A model generated the notes under the pieces. It was given only the letters and a program-made list of their open reading frames with translations. It was not told where the DNA came from and did not search any database. The translations under genes and the position numbers were made by a program. This document shows positions 33,239 to 42,584 of a stretch of DNA of 64,000 bases, in pieces. Location of the stretch: contig CP134226.1 in assembly GCA_031655335.1 (NCBI GenBank), forward strand, positions 310,001-374,000, read 5' to 3'. The stretch is from Thalassospiraceae bacterium LMO-SO8. GTDB lineage: Bacteria > Pseudomonadota > Alphaproteobacteria > Rhodospirillales > Casp-alpha2. Position 1 is the stretch's first letter. Every line of letters starts with the position of its first letter.

Positions 33239-35818
33239 GTGAGCCGCAACAATCCGGCAAAGAACGGCGCGTCGCCAGGCGTTTTCCTGGACGACGACTA
33301 TGCCCCCTTCCCCGGCGTTTATGACGAGATGATGGACGTCCAGGCAGGCGTGCGCCCCCATTGGCGCAACTTCCTGGAAAGCCTGGGACGGTTCAGCGAT
33401 CAGGAATTGCAGGACCGCTGGGACACGGCGCAGCGCCTCGTCCGGGAAAACGGCACCACCTACAACATCTACGACGACACCGGGGAATCGACCCGCCCCT
33501 GGCGCATGGACCCGATCCCCTTCCTGATCGGGGCCGAGGAATGGAAGGCCCTGGAAGCCGGCCTGATCCAGCGCGCCAAGCTGCTGAACGCCATCGTCCA
33601 CGACATCTACGGCGACCAGACCCTGTTGAAACGCAACCTGCTGCCGTCGTCGTTGGTCTACGGCAATCCGGCGTTCATGCGCCCCATGCGCGGCATCGAC
33701 CCACCGGGCGGCGTGCATCTGCATTTCATGGCGTTCGATCTGGCGCGCGCCGCCGATCAGCGCTGGTGGGTTTTAAGCGACCGCACCCAGGCGCCATCGG
33801 GCGCCGGCTACGCCCTGGAAAACCGCATCGTGCTGGCGCGCACCCTGCCGGACATCTTCCGCGCCGCCCAGGTCCACCGCCTTGCCGGGTTTTTCCAGGC
33901 GCTCAGCGACAACCTGATCAACCTGTCCGGCCGGGACGATCCGCTTGCCGTGCTGCTGACGCCGGGGCCGCATAACGAAACTTATTTCGAACACGCCTAT
34001 CTGGCGCGCTACCTTGGCTTTCCTCTGGTCGAGGGCGCCGATCTGACCGTGCGTGACAACCACGTATTCTTGAAGACCCTGAACGGTCTGAAGCGAGTCG
34101 ACCTGATCCTGCGCCGCGTCGACAGCGATTTCTGCGACCCGTTGGAACTGCGTAACGACTCCCTTCTCGGCGTCGCCGGTCTGGTTGCCGCCGTGCGCGC
34201 CGGAAACGTGGTCGTCGCCAACTCGTTGGGGTCGGGCGTCGTCGAATGCGAAGCCTTGATGAGCTTCTATCCGGGCCTGTGCCGCGAGCTTCTGGGCGAG
34301 GATCTGAAGGTCCCGTCCCTCGCGACCTGGTGGTGCGGCCAGGAGAAGGAACGGGAATACGTCAGCCAGCACCTGGACGACCTGGTGCTGCGCCCGACGT
34401 TCTCCAATTCCTCGATCCTCAACAACCGCAACGGCGCGTTACTGCCCGGTCAGGCCTCGGGCGAGCGGCGGCAGGAGATCATCGACCTGCTCGGCCGCCG
34501 TGGTTACCAGTACTTCGGGCAGGAAACCCTGACGCTCTCGACCACTCCCGGCTGGTCCGAGGCCGGCATCGAACCCCGGCCGGTCGTGCTGCGCGTCTAT
34601 GTCTGCGCCGACGGCGACAGTTACCGGGTGATGCCCGGCGGGCTGACGCGGACCGCCGACAGCGTCGCCGCCCAGGCCATCACCATGCAGCAGGGCGATG
34701 CGTCGAAGGATACCTGGGTGCTGTCCGACGGCCCGGTCTCGACCTTCACCCGGCTGACCGCGCCCGACCAGGCGGTGACGCTCCGGCGGTCCGGTTCGGA
34801 CCTGCCGTCGCGCGTGGCCGACAACCTGTTCTGGCTCGGCCGTTATGCGGAACGCACGGAAAGCTCGGTCCGCCTGATGCGGGCCCTGATCCTGCGGTTT
34901 GCCGGCGAAGCCGGCGCCGGGGACGATCCGCAGACCTTGACGCGCCTGACCAACATCCTGGTCGATCTGGACTATCTCAACCGCCGCACGGCGCAAAAGG
35001 CCGCGGCCGGCGGCATCCGCGCGGTCGAACGCGAGATGGCGATGATCCTGTTCGACCGGGGGCGGGCCAACGGGCTGTTGAACCTGCTGGGCAACCTGCA
35101 ACGCACCGCATCCCTGGTGCGCGAGCGGCTGTCCACGGATTCCTGGCGCGTGCTGAACGGCCTGCATCAGCGCGCCGTGGGCCAGGCGGCGATGATCCGG
35201 CTCGACGTGTCGGCGGCGCTGGCGCTGCTCAACCACATCCTGGAAGAGCTTTCGGCCTTCAGCGGCATGCAGATGGAAAACATGACCCGCTCGCTCGGCT
35301 GGCGCCTGCTGGACACGGGGCGGCGGGTCGACCGCACGACCCATACGGCGAAGCTGATCCGTGAACTGGTGGTCGACGGCAACCCGGCCGAGGAAGGCCG
35401 CCTGGACCTGCTGCTGGAACTGGGCGACAGTTCCATGACCTACCGCACGCGCTACCTTTCGACCGTGCAGTTGCCGGCGGTGGTCGATCTGCTGTTGGCC
35501 GACGATACCAACCCGCGCTCTCTCGCCTTCCAGGTCGCGACCCTGGGCGAACACATCCGCCATTTTCCCCATGACGAGGAAAGCGCCACCCTGCCGCGCG
35601 AGGAATACCTGATTCAGTCGATGTACAGCCAAATCCGCCTGGCTGACGTGATGGAGCTCTGCAATCAGCGCAACAAACGCGGCCAACGCAACGAACTGGC
35701 CCAGTTCCTGGATCAGATCGCCAATCAGACCCTGGAAATGTCGAACGCGATTGCCCGCAAGTACTTCAGCCACGTGCTGCCGACCCGTAGCACGTCCGCC
35801 GGGGGCATGGTCCCATGA
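33239..35818 (+). CDS. Circularly permuted ATP-grasp - alpha-E fusion protein
   Basis: Protein of 859 residues. About 85-500 is the circularly permuted type-2 ATP-grasp ligase (formerly DUF404/DUF407), with YNIYDDTGESTRPWRMDPIPF, RGIDPPGGVHLHFMAFDLAR, LTPGPHNETYFEHAYLARYLGFPLVEG and LKRVDLILRRVDSDFCDPLELR. From about 520 to the end is the alpha-E domain (formerly DUF403), starting SRVADNLFWLGRYAERTESSVRLMRA. The ATP-grasp part should form an amide bond with ATP; alpha-E is helical with unknown role. GTG 33239 has GGAG six bases before and is preferred to GTG 33227. It lies 126 bases after the DUF2126 gene and ends ten bases before the next start. Confidence 0.92.
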   Translation: MSRNNPAKNGASPGVFLDDDYAPFPGVYDEMMDVQAGVRPHWRNFLESLGRFSDQELQDRWDTAQRLVRENGTTYNIYDDTGESTRPWRMDPIPFLIGAEEWKALEAGLIQRAKLLNAIVHDIYGDQTLLKRNLLPSSLVYGNPAFMRPMRGIDPPGGVHLHFMAFDLARAADQRWWVLSDRTQAPSGAGYALENRIVLARTLPDIFRAAQVHRLAGFFQALSDNLINLSGRDDPLAVLLTPGPHNETYFEHAYLARYLGFPLVEGADLTVRDNHVFLKTLNGLKRVDLILRRVDSDFCDPLELRNDSLLGVAGLVAAVRAGNVVVANSLGSGVVECEALMSFYPGLCRELLGEDLKVPSLATWWCGQEKEREYVSQHLDDLVLRPTFSNSSILNNRNGALLPGQASGERRQEIIDLLGRRGYQYFGQETLTLSTTPGWSEAGIEPRPVVLRVYVCADGDSYRVMPGGLTRTADSVAAQAITMQQGDASKDTWVLSDGPVSTFTRLTAPDQAVTLRRSGSDLPSRVADNLFWLGRYAERTESSVRLMRALILRFAGEAGAGDDPQTLTRLTNILVDLDYLNRRTAQKAAAGGIRAVEREMAMILFDRGRANGLLNLLGNLQRTASLVRERLSTDSWRVLNGLHQRAVGQAAMIRLDVSAALALLNHILEELSAFSGMQMENMTRSLGWRLLDTGRRVDRTTHTAKLIRELVVDGNPAEEGRLDLLLELGDSSMTYRTRYLSTVQLPAVVDLLLADDTNPRSLAFQVATLGEHIRHFPHDEESATLPREEYLIQSMYSQIRLADVMELCNQRNKRGQRNELAQFLDQIANQTLEMSNAIARKYFSHVLPTRSTSAGGMVP

Positions 35819-35828
35819 GTGTCAGGCC

Positions 35829-36716
35829 GTGATCTACGACATCAGTCATCAGACGACGATCACCTACACCTGGGACGTGGCATTGTCCCAGCACCTGCTT
35901 CATCTCGCCCCCCGGTCCTGCCCCCATCAGGTCACCCACCATCACGCCCTGATCATCGAACCGCCCCCGACCCTGTCCAAGAACGACATGGATTTCTTCG
36001 GCAATCCGACGACCTACCTGACGATTGAGGAGCCGCATAACAAACTCTCGATCGTCTCCACCTGTCAGGTCGAAATCCATGCCCTGCCGGCCCCCGATCC
36101 CGCCGCCACCCCGCCTTGGGAAGACGTCGCCGGATATCTGGTCAATCAGTCGGACCCGGTGTGCCTGGACGCCAGCCAGTATGTGTTCGAAAGCCCGTTC
36201 ACCGTGTCGGCCCAGGCCGAGGCCTTCGCCCAGACGTCCTTCCCACCGGGCCGCCCGGTGCTGGAAGGGGCGTTGGACCTGATGGCGCGCATCTACAATG
36301 GCTTCAAGTACGAAGGCGGCGTCACCGACATCTCCACCCCCATCGACCGGGTGCTCGCCGACAAGCGCGGCGTGTGCCAGGATTTCGCCCACCTGCAAAT
36401 CGCCTGCCTGCGCACCATGGGCCTGCCGGCGCGTTATGTCTCCGGATACCTGCGCACCCATCCGCCCGAAGGCCAGGAACGCAAGGTCGGCGCCGATGCC
36501 TCCCACGCCTGGCTTGCCGTATGGGTGCCCGAATTCGGCTGGGTCGATCTGGACCCGACCAACAACATGATGCCCGGGGACGAACACATCACCGTCGCCT
36601 GGGGCCGTGATTACGGCGACGTCAGCCCGATCAACGGCATGGTGCTGGGCGGCGGCGCGCACAAGGTCGCGGTCGCCGTGGACGTGGCACCCGCGGCGGT
36701 TCCCGCCGAGGCATAG
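35829..36716 (+). CDS. Transglutaminase family protein
   Basis: Stand-alone bacterial transglutaminase-like protein of 295 residues. The N-terminal beta domain begins VIYDISHQTTITYTWDV; the catalytic Cys is in DKRGVCQDFAHLQIACLRTMGLPARYVSGYL (about 182), His in SHAWLAVWVP (about 227) and Asp in WVDLDPTNN. Such proteins act as peptidases or amide transferases rather than classic cross-linkers. GTG 35829 starts at the conserved N-terminus; the frame extends upstream into the previous gene without support. It completes the transglutaminase / ATP-grasp / transglutaminase operon. Confidence 0.92.
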   Translation: MIYDISHQTTITYTWDVALSQHLLHLAPRSCPHQVTHHHALIIEPPPTLSKNDMDFFGNPTTYLTIEEPHNKLSIVSTCQVEIHALPAPDPAATPPWEDVAGYLVNQSDPVCLDASQYVFESPFTVSAQAEAFAQTSFPPGRPVLEGALDLMARIYNGFKYEGGVTDISTPIDRVLADKRGVCQDFAHLQIACLRTMGLPARYVSGYLRTHPPEGQERKVGADASHAWLAVWVPEFGWVDLDPTNNMMPGDEHITVAWGRDYGDVSPINGMVLGGGAHKVAVAVDVAPAAVPAEA

Positions 36717-36772
36717 GCCCGGCCACGGGACCCATGGCCGGGCACCGTTACACCAAAGGGGGAAACGATCCG

Positions 36773-37228
36773 ATGACAATCGAAATGGCCCGCGCGGCGT
36801 TCGCGGGTTTGGCGCTGTTCGCCATGACCGGGGCGGCAACGGCCGGGGACACCAAGGATGCCTACCGGGCCGGCGACGGGAAAGTCCAGGTCGAACGGCT
36901 GCTGTCCGGGCCGACGAAGACCATCGTCGGGGAAGCGGTCCGCTATCCCGGCGGCCTGCCCGCCGAGGTCACGGCGGCGGTTGTCACCCTGCCGCCCGGC
37001 AAGTCGACCGGCTGGCACCGCCACGGCGTGCCGCTGTTCGGCTACATCCTGTCCGGCGAACTGCTGGTCGATTACGGCGACAAGGGGGTCCGAACCTACA
37101 CCACCGGCGCCGCCTTGATGGAAGCCATGGACCAGCGCCATCAGGGCATCAACACGGGCACGGAACCCGTGCGGATTCTCGTCGTCTACATGGGCGCCGA
37201 AGGTATGAAGAACGTCGTTCCCGACTGA
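36773..37228 (+). CDS. Secreted cupin-domain protein
   Basis: Small protein of 151 residues. A signal peptide (MTIEMARAAFAGLALFAMTGAATA, cleavage before GD) is followed by a single cupin barrel with the metal motif GWHRHGVPLFGYILSGEL and the second motif region HQGINTGTEPVRILVVYMG, in which a His is kept. It is therefore probably a periplasmic metal-binding cupin; enzymatic role unknown. ATG 36773 follows AAAGGGGGAAACG. It lies 56 bases after the transglutaminase on the same strand and could belong to that operon, though partners with a signal peptide are unusual there. Confidence 0.82.
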   Translation: MTIEMARAAFAGLALFAMTGAATAGDTKDAYRAGDGKVQVERLLSGPTKTIVGEAVRYPGGLPAEVTAAVVTLPPGKSTGWHRHGVPLFGYILSGELLVDYGDKGVRTYTTGAALMEAMDQRHQGINTGTEPVRILVVYMGAEGMKNVVPD

Positions 37229-37243
37229 CCCCTCTGAAAAGTC

Positions 37244-38710
37244 TCAAGACCAAGGCGTTTCATCGGCGACGTTGCGCCCGGCGATCCGCCCGAAGGCCAG
37301 GCATTCGCCGATGTTGCCCGTGCCCTGATAGAGATAACTGTAGATCGAGCCCAGCTCGCCGGCGCTGTACAGCCGGGGAATGGGCGTGCCGTCGGGCCGC
37401 AGAACTTTCGCCTCCTCGTTGCGCCGGGGGCCGCCCTGGGTGTTGATCATCGAGGGCGACAGTTCCATGGCGTAGAACGGCCCCTTGGCCAGCGGGTTGA
37501 GCATCAGCTTGCGCCCGAAATCCGGGTCCTCGCCCGCCTCGGCGTTGGCGTTCCAGCGCGCGACCGTGGCCGCCAGCGCCTGGGGATCGAGGCCGACGGT
37601 CCGCGCCAGGTCCTCGATCGTCCCGCCCTTCTTGATCCAGCCCTTTTCCAGTTCGGCCGAATTGTCGTCGCTCCAGTCATAGCGCGTGATGATCGGCGTC
37701 CAGCCACGGTTGGGGTCCTTGTTGTACAGCGGCGCCGCCGACATCATGTCCTGGTCGAACACCATGAACATGGGCGTCGGCACGTGCATCGGCGACCACA
37801 CGCCGTTGACCGGCACCTTACCGTGGCGGTGCTTGAACTTCTCGTCGTAGAACCGCCGGCCGTCCGGCCCGACGATGATCATCCCGCCGGGGTATTCCTT
37901 GGCGAAATGCAGGGCCTGGATCGACATGGTGGCCGGGAATTCCGGCACCTTCAGGGCCATCGACGGGCCCGCGTAATTATTCATGTGCCAAAGATCCGCG
38001 CCCACCGCCATCGCCATGGAGATGCCGTCGCCTTCGTTGTAGGGGGTCCCGGACGGATAGCAATGGGAGACGCCCGGCAGGTAGTTGCGGATCATTTCCT
38101 GGTTGTTCTCGAACCCGCCGCAGGTCAGGACCACGCCCCGCCGCGCCTTGATGAGGACGGACTTGCCGTCCTTTTCCGCGCGCACGCCGATGATTTCCCG
38201 GGTCTCGCCGTCCTGGATCAGCTCACGACCCGGGGTTTCGTATTCGACGGCGATATTCCGTTCGGTGACGAAGCTTTCGAAGCGGTTCCAGGTAAAGGAA
38301 TAGCCGTAGGTCGGGCCGTCATGGAACTTGTGGACGCAGGTCGCCCCCGGCAGTTCCGGGTATTCGATCCCTTCCGGCTGATGCTGGTGTTCCTGGGGGT
38401 CGCCGCCCAGATCCCGGACCCAGTCGTTGTTCAGGCACATTTCCCGCGCCCAGGTGCGGATCATGTCATCCGGCACCGGGTAGGGTCCGCACAGCGCTTC
38501 CAGATAGATCGCCGCCTTGTCCGCGTCCGACGTGTTCAGATAACCCTGGGCCGCGATGCGGGTGTTGCCGCCATGAAGGCCCTCTGGCGCCTTTTCCAGG
38601 ATCAGGACTTCCGCCCCCTGATCATGCGCGGTGACCGCCGCCGCCACGCCGGCGCCGCCGAAGCCCAGGACAATGACGTCCGTTTCCCTGTCCCATGCGT
38701 AAGGTTTCAA
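37244..38710 (-). CDS. FAD-dependent oxidoreductase (fumarate reductase/ketosteroid dehydrogenase-like)
   Basis: Flavoprotein of 488 residues in the FAD_binding_2 family. The FAD fold DVIVLGFGGAGVAAAVTAHDQGAEVLILEKAPEGLHGGNTRIAAQG is at residues 10-55, and the C-terminal cap ends GELGSIYSYLYQGTGNIGECLAFGRIAGRN. The middle holds GVVLTCGGFENNQEM and ARWNANAEAGEDPDFGR. Relatives reduce or desaturate carboxylates, steroids or urocanate; the substrate here is unknown. No signal peptide or heme site, so it is cytoplasmic. The start is TTG 38710 with GAGG eight bases before. It is downstream of the DUF3604 gene on the same strand and probably co-transcribed with it. Confidence 0.9.
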   Translation of the reverse strand: MKPYAWDRETDVIVLGFGGAGVAAAVTAHDQGAEVLILEKAPEGLHGGNTRIAAQGYLNTSDADKAAIYLEALCGPYPVPDDMIRTWAREMCLNNDWVRDLGGDPQEHQHQPEGIEYPELPGATCVHKFHDGPTYGYSFTWNRFESFVTERNIAVEYETPGRELIQDGETREIIGVRAEKDGKSVLIKARRGVVLTCGGFENNQEMIRNYLPGVSHCYPSGTPYNEGDGISMAMAVGADLWHMNNYAGPSMALKVPEFPATMSIQALHFAKEYPGGMIIVGPDGRRFYDEKFKHRHGKVPVNGVWSPMHVPTPMFMVFDQDMMSAAPLYNKDPNRGWTPIITRYDWSDDNSAELEKGWIKKGGTIEDLARTVGLDPQALAATVARWNANAEAGEDPDFGRKLMLNPLAKGPFYAMELSPSMINTQGGPRRNEEAKVLRPDGTPIPRLYSAGELGSIYSYLYQGTGNIGECLAFGRIAGRNVADETPWS

Positions 38711-38769
38711 GTGTGGTCCTCAATTTTCCGATTGGTGGTCTCGAATGGCTCGACGGTGCGCGGGCGCGC

Positions 38770-38803
38770 GCCGACACGGACGTCTGTTCCCGTCCGTGTC
38801 GGC
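38770..38803 (-). terminator. Hairpin between the DUF3604 gene and the flavoprotein gene
   Basis: Perfect 13-bp arms GCCGACACGGACG / CGTCCGTGTCGGC around an 8-base loop, in the 118-base gap downstream of the DUF3604 stop. No U-tract, so likely an intra-operon attenuator or stabiliser. Confidence 0.6.
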
Positions 38804-38828
38804 TAGGCTACAAGAGGTCGCGGCGGAT

Positions 38829-41159
38829 TTACAACTTGCGACAGACGTAAACCGGCGAGGTCCAGGCCCGCGTGCCGTCTTCCTGCGTCAGGCGGATGAA
38901 GATGGCGTTGTCCTTGTCGTCGCGCAGATCAATGCGGCGCGAGAACGACACCTTGCGGTGCGGGTTTTCCTCCGGCAGGCGGAAAACCTTGAGGAACCGG
39001 GGCAGGATGCCCGACTTGTCGAACATCTCGTCCTCCAGGCCGATTTCCTCCAGCGGCACGCCGCATTGCACCAGCGGCGTTTCGATCTGCAACGTGCCGC
39101 CCCAGGCGTCCTTCACCCAGACGTCGAAGCCGGCGAAGTTGCCCGTGGTCAACGACATCCATTTGAGCGCCGTGTCCGACGTCTGCTCCAGGACCTTTTC
39201 CGGATTGAAGAAATTGAAGGCCTGGGCGCGGACGATCTCGTTGTCCTGGACATGGGCCGTGCCGTCCCAGATGACCTGGCGGAAGCGGCCCCGGTATTCG
39301 GCCCCTTCCCAATGGACGCGAATGCGCCCGCCCAGGTCTTCCTGGCCGTAAGGCCGCACGGTCTCGATCAGGTCGCGGCCGTTGAAGATGTCGATGCGTT
39401 CGACCGGCGATGCGGCCAGGATGTCGACATCAAGCTTCACCCCGCCTTCGGGCAGGTGGACGATGTCGCCCATCATGGCCTCGCGGGTTTCGGCCCCCTT
39501 GGGTGGCGTCGGATAGTCGAGCGCCGGATCGTCATGATAGAGCGTGCCCGGCGCGTCGAACCGTGCCTTCACGTCGATCACCATGCGGCCGCCGTGGCCG
39601 CCGGTGGTGGCATAGTGACGGCGCTTGCGGATGCAGTCGAACAGGGCTTCCCGCGTCAATTCCGGCATCAGCATGCAGGTCAGCCCGCCGACGGCGCCGA
39701 ACAGGGACGCCCCGGGATAACTCGCGCCCGGGCGGCCCTTGTGGCCGTCGGAATTGGCGACGATGCCGGTGCGATAGCCCATGTCCAGGGCGTCCTCGAC
39801 CAGCCATTCGAAGGTGCCCCAGGAAGAATGGATTTCCATGGATTTCTCGAACCGGCCGTCGTGGGCCAGTTTCACATCGGCATAGCGGCCGCCGCAATGG
39901 GCATAGGATACGGCATCCCATTCCTTGTCGCGGGCCAGGGCTGCGTAAAGCTCGCCCGCCGTGTTGCAGTCCGTGGCAAGGTCCGACTTGTCCTCGATCA
40001 GCGCGTGGGAGGACCGGCGGATGACCCGGTCCTTCGAGGGATAGAACATGTTGCGGTCACCGCCCAAGGCGGTATTGCCCGACCATTCATACCCCAGGGG
40101 AGTCAGGAATTTGCCGGGTTCGTCGAATTCCTCGCACAGGTTGTCCAGGTGCGACCAGAAGCCCTTGGTGATCTGGAAATCGTTGCCCTGATGACCGGCG
40201 GCGTCGACGAAGGCGCGGTCGCGGGCGAATTCGAAGAAGGCCCGGGCCGAGCCGGTGCCGATGGTTTCCTCGGACTGGCCATGCAGATCGACCCAATAGG
40301 GCTTCAGGTCCAGGTCCTTCTGAATGCACAGAGGGTTGGCGCGGAAGACTTCCGCGCCCGAGGCGTCCTCGAACCAGATTTGCACGGGACCGGCGCCGTC
40401 GACGCTAAGCCCCTCGACGAAAGCCGCGAAAGAGCCCGGTGTCAGTGTCACGCTATCCGGCAGGCCGTTGACGGGCCGCGAGCTTTTGACCTTGAAGGTC
40501 ACGTCGCACTGGTCGGACGGGTTGCCCCAGATATCCTCGCCCTTGATCTTCAGGTCGAAGGTTTCGCCGGGGCGGCGGGCCGTCGGCACCACGGCGGCGA
40601 AGGTCGCGGGCTTGCCGGGCACGATGCGGATCACCGGCTGTTCCGGCAGGGCCTGGTAGTTGGCCGTGGCGATGGGATCGACGAGGACGCGGAATTCGAA
40701 GGTATCCTCGCAGAAGGTCTGCAGGCGCATGCCTTGCGATCCGCCCGAGGTTTCGCCGAAAGTGATGGTGATGGTGTCACCTTCCTTCATGAAGCCCTTG
40801 ACCACCTTGATATATAGCGCCCTGTCCCACGGCCGCACGTTGCCCTTGGGGTCGTAGCGGGCTTCCAACACGGCATTGTTGGAGGCGACGACCGTGGTGT
40901 AGTTGCGCCACTTGGGATCGTCGAACTGCGGGCGGCTCTGGTCCGAGGCGAAGCGGAAACAGACGCGCATGGAGGCGCTGTCATCCATTCCGTACTTGCC
41001 GCAGGTATAAACCAGCTTGAAGGTTTGCCACGAACCGGCCTCGAACGCGCCGGACGGCGTCAGCACCGCATGGCCGAGTTCATGGGGCGCGATCGGCGCC
41101 TCGATGGTTGAACTTGAATTGAGCGCGCCCTGGCCGCCGTCATCCTGCTGGTCGAGCAT
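38829..41159 (-). CDS. DUF3604 domain-containing protein
   Basis: Protein of 776 residues covering a full DUF3604 architecture. An N-terminal beta region (SWQTFKLVYTCGKYGMDDSASMRVCFRF) is followed by a PHP-like metal-dependent domain: LHGQSEETIGTGSARAFFEFAR, DFQITKGFWSHLDNLCEEFDEPGKFLTPLGYEWSG, SYAHCGGRYADV and GIVANSDGHKGRPGASYPG, with His/Asp residues suited to metal binding. The enzymatic activity of the family is not established. ATG 41159 follows CCAGGAGGGGACAAA. It is divergent from the sulfonate-type ABC operon across a region with three ACTATAT repeats, which links it to the transported compound. Confidence 0.9.
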   Translation of the reverse strand: MLDQQDDGGQGALNSSSTIEAPIAPHELGHAVLTPSGAFEAGSWQTFKLVYTCGKYGMDDSASMRVCFRFASDQSRPQFDDPKWRNYTTVVASNNAVLEARYDPKGNVRPWDRALYIKVVKGFMKEGDTITITFGETSGGSQGMRLQTFCEDTFEFRVLVDPIATANYQALPEQPVIRIVPGKPATFAAVVPTARRPGETFDLKIKGEDIWGNPSDQCDVTFKVKSSRPVNGLPDSVTLTPGSFAAFVEGLSVDGAGPVQIWFEDASGAEVFRANPLCIQKDLDLKPYWVDLHGQSEETIGTGSARAFFEFARDRAFVDAAGHQGNDFQITKGFWSHLDNLCEEFDEPGKFLTPLGYEWSGNTALGGDRNMFYPSKDRVIRRSSHALIEDKSDLATDCNTAGELYAALARDKEWDAVSYAHCGGRYADVKLAHDGRFEKSMEIHSSWGTFEWLVEDALDMGYRTGIVANSDGHKGRPGASYPGASLFGAVGGLTCMLMPELTREALFDCIRKRRHYATTGGHGGRMVIDVKARFDAPGTLYHDDPALDYPTPPKGAETREAMMGDIVHLPEGGVKLDVDILAASPVERIDIFNGRDLIETVRPYGQEDLGGRIRVHWEGAEYRGRFRQVIWDGTAHVQDNEIVRAQAFNFFNPEKVLEQTSDTALKWMSLTTGNFAGFDVWVKDAWGGTLQIETPLVQCGVPLEEIGLEDEMFDKSGILPRFLKVFRLPEENPHRKVSFSRRIDLRDDKDNAIFIRLTQEDGTRAWTSPVYVCRKL

Positions 41160-41538
41160 TTTGTCCCCTCCTGGACCTATGTCCCATTGATTTGTCTTAT
41201 TTAGCGTCGTCTAGTGAAGCGGGCTGCAACAGCGATTGCCAACCCAGCCATGAAAACTATATCGTAACTTGGCGAGGCACTATATCGGGGGAAATTTCGA
41301 AAAACTATATAGGAATATCGGATTTTTCCCGATAGTCTTAATACCTGTGATGCCAGGGACGAATAGCCAACAAGACGCTCCGCCCTTCCGCACCGCAAGT
41401 CCCAGGGGGTTGGGATGCGGGATCAGGCGCGGCAGTAAGCGTCCCTACCGATCGGACAGCGAGGTTCGTCGGGCACAACGCGGCATCGAAACCCGTTCCA
41501 TGACAGACCAAACATCGTCATCAGGGAGGACGAAAATC
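41160..41538. other. 379-base divergent control region
   Basis: No gene seen. Bases 41240-41345 are AT-rich and carry three ACTATAT repeats; the remainder before the binding-protein gene is GC-rich leader with the ribosome site AGGGAGGA. The region must hold promoters for the DUF3604 gene and for the ABC operon. Confidence 0.5.
41256..41310. promoter_or_regulatory. Three ACTATAT repeats, candidate operator array
   Basis: ACTATAT at 41256-41262, 41279-41285 and 41304-41310, spaced 23 and 25 bases. The third reads AACTATATAG, ten bases identical to one side of the palindrome TAACTATATAGTTA in front of the GntR gene at 51.7 kb. Probably binding sites of that GntR protein; overlap with -10 elements is also possible. 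Confidence 0.5.
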
Positions 41539-42582
41539 ATGACCAACAGAAGCTTTACACGTAAGGCCGTATCCGCGGCCGTTTGCGGCGCCGTCGCATT
41601 GGCCTTTACGGCCGGCAGCGCCGCCCCGGCCAAGGCAGAAACGAACGAAGTCCGCTTCGCGCAGCAGTTCGGCCTGCTTTACCTGCCCCAGCACGTGGTC
41701 GTTGACCACAAGATGGTCGAAACCTGCGCCAAGGATGCCGGCCTGGGCGACATCAAGGTCACCATGCACCGCTTCTCGGGCGGCGCCGCCGTGAACCAGG
41801 CGCTTCTGTCCAACAACGTCGACTTCGCCGCCGGCGGCGTCGGCCCGCTGCTCAAGCTGTGGGACAAGACCAAGGGCCGCATCAACGTCAAGGCCATCGC
41901 GACCTTGTCGGCCATGCCGCTGAAGCTGAACACCAACGATCCCAAAATCAAAAAGCTGGAAGACTACGTCGGCCTGACCGATCACAAGATCGCCACGCCT
42001 TCGGTGAAGGTGTCGATCCAGGCGGTGGTCCTGCAGATGGCCGCGGCCAAGAAGTGGGGCGCCAACGAAGCGTTCAAGCTGGACGACATCACCGTCTCCA
42101 TGAAGCATCCGTCCGCTGCGGCGGCGCTGCTGGCCGGCGGACAGGCGGTGAAAAGCCATTTCGCCACCCTGCCGACGTCCTATCAGGAAATTAAGACCGG
42201 CAAGGTCCACACGGTCATGACTTCTTATGACGTGCTGGGCGGAGAACATTCCACCGTCGCCCTGTACAACACCGAGAAGTGGAAGAACGACAACCCGAAG
42301 CTGTTCAAGTGCGTCGGCGACTCCTTCCGCACGGCCGCCAAGTGGATCAACGAGGACACGGACCGCGCCGCCGAGTTGTTCCACAAGTTCACCAAGTCCA
42401 AGTTGCCGCTTGAAGACGTCAAGGCGATGATCAAGGACAAGGGCGAAATGCACTACTCGATCATGCCCAGCCGGACCATGGAGTTTGCCCGGTTCATGCA
42501 CTCCATCGGCTCCATCAAGAACATGCCGTCTTCCTGGAAAGACTATTACTGGGAAAACAACCACGATCTGAGTGGTAGCTAA
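41539..42582 (+). CDS. ABC transporter substrate-binding protein (nitrate/sulfonate/taurine type)
   Basis: Periplasmic protein of 347 residues. The signal peptide ends near APAKAETNE; the mature protein shows VRFAQQFGLLYLPQHVVVDHKMVE, ALLSNNVDFAAGGVGPLLKLWDKTKG and GGQAVKSHFATLPTSYQE, the NMT1/SsuA-like fold. ATG 41539 has AGGGAGGA just before; an upstream extension to 41269 lacks support. It leads an operon of ATPase, two permeases, a TauD-like dioxygenase and a HAD hydrolase, so the ligand is likely an organic sulfonate or similar small anion. Confidence 0.92.
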   Translation: MTNRSFTRKAVSAAVCGAVALAFTAGSAAPAKAETNEVRFAQQFGLLYLPQHVVVDHKMVETCAKDAGLGDIKVTMHRFSGGAAVNQALLSNNVDFAAGGVGPLLKLWDKTKGRINVKAIATLSAMPLKLNTNDPKIKKLEDYVGLTDHKIATPSVKVSIQAVVLQMAAAKKWGANEAFKLDDITVSMKHPSAAAALLAGGQAVKSHFATLPTSYQEIKTGKVHTVMTSYDVLGGEHSTVALYNTEKWKNDNPKLFKCVGDSFRTAAKWINEDTDRAAELFHKFTKSKLPLEDVKAMIKDKGEMHYSIMPSRTMEFARFMHSIGSIKNMPSSWKDYYWENNHDLSGS

Positions 42583-42584
42583 CC

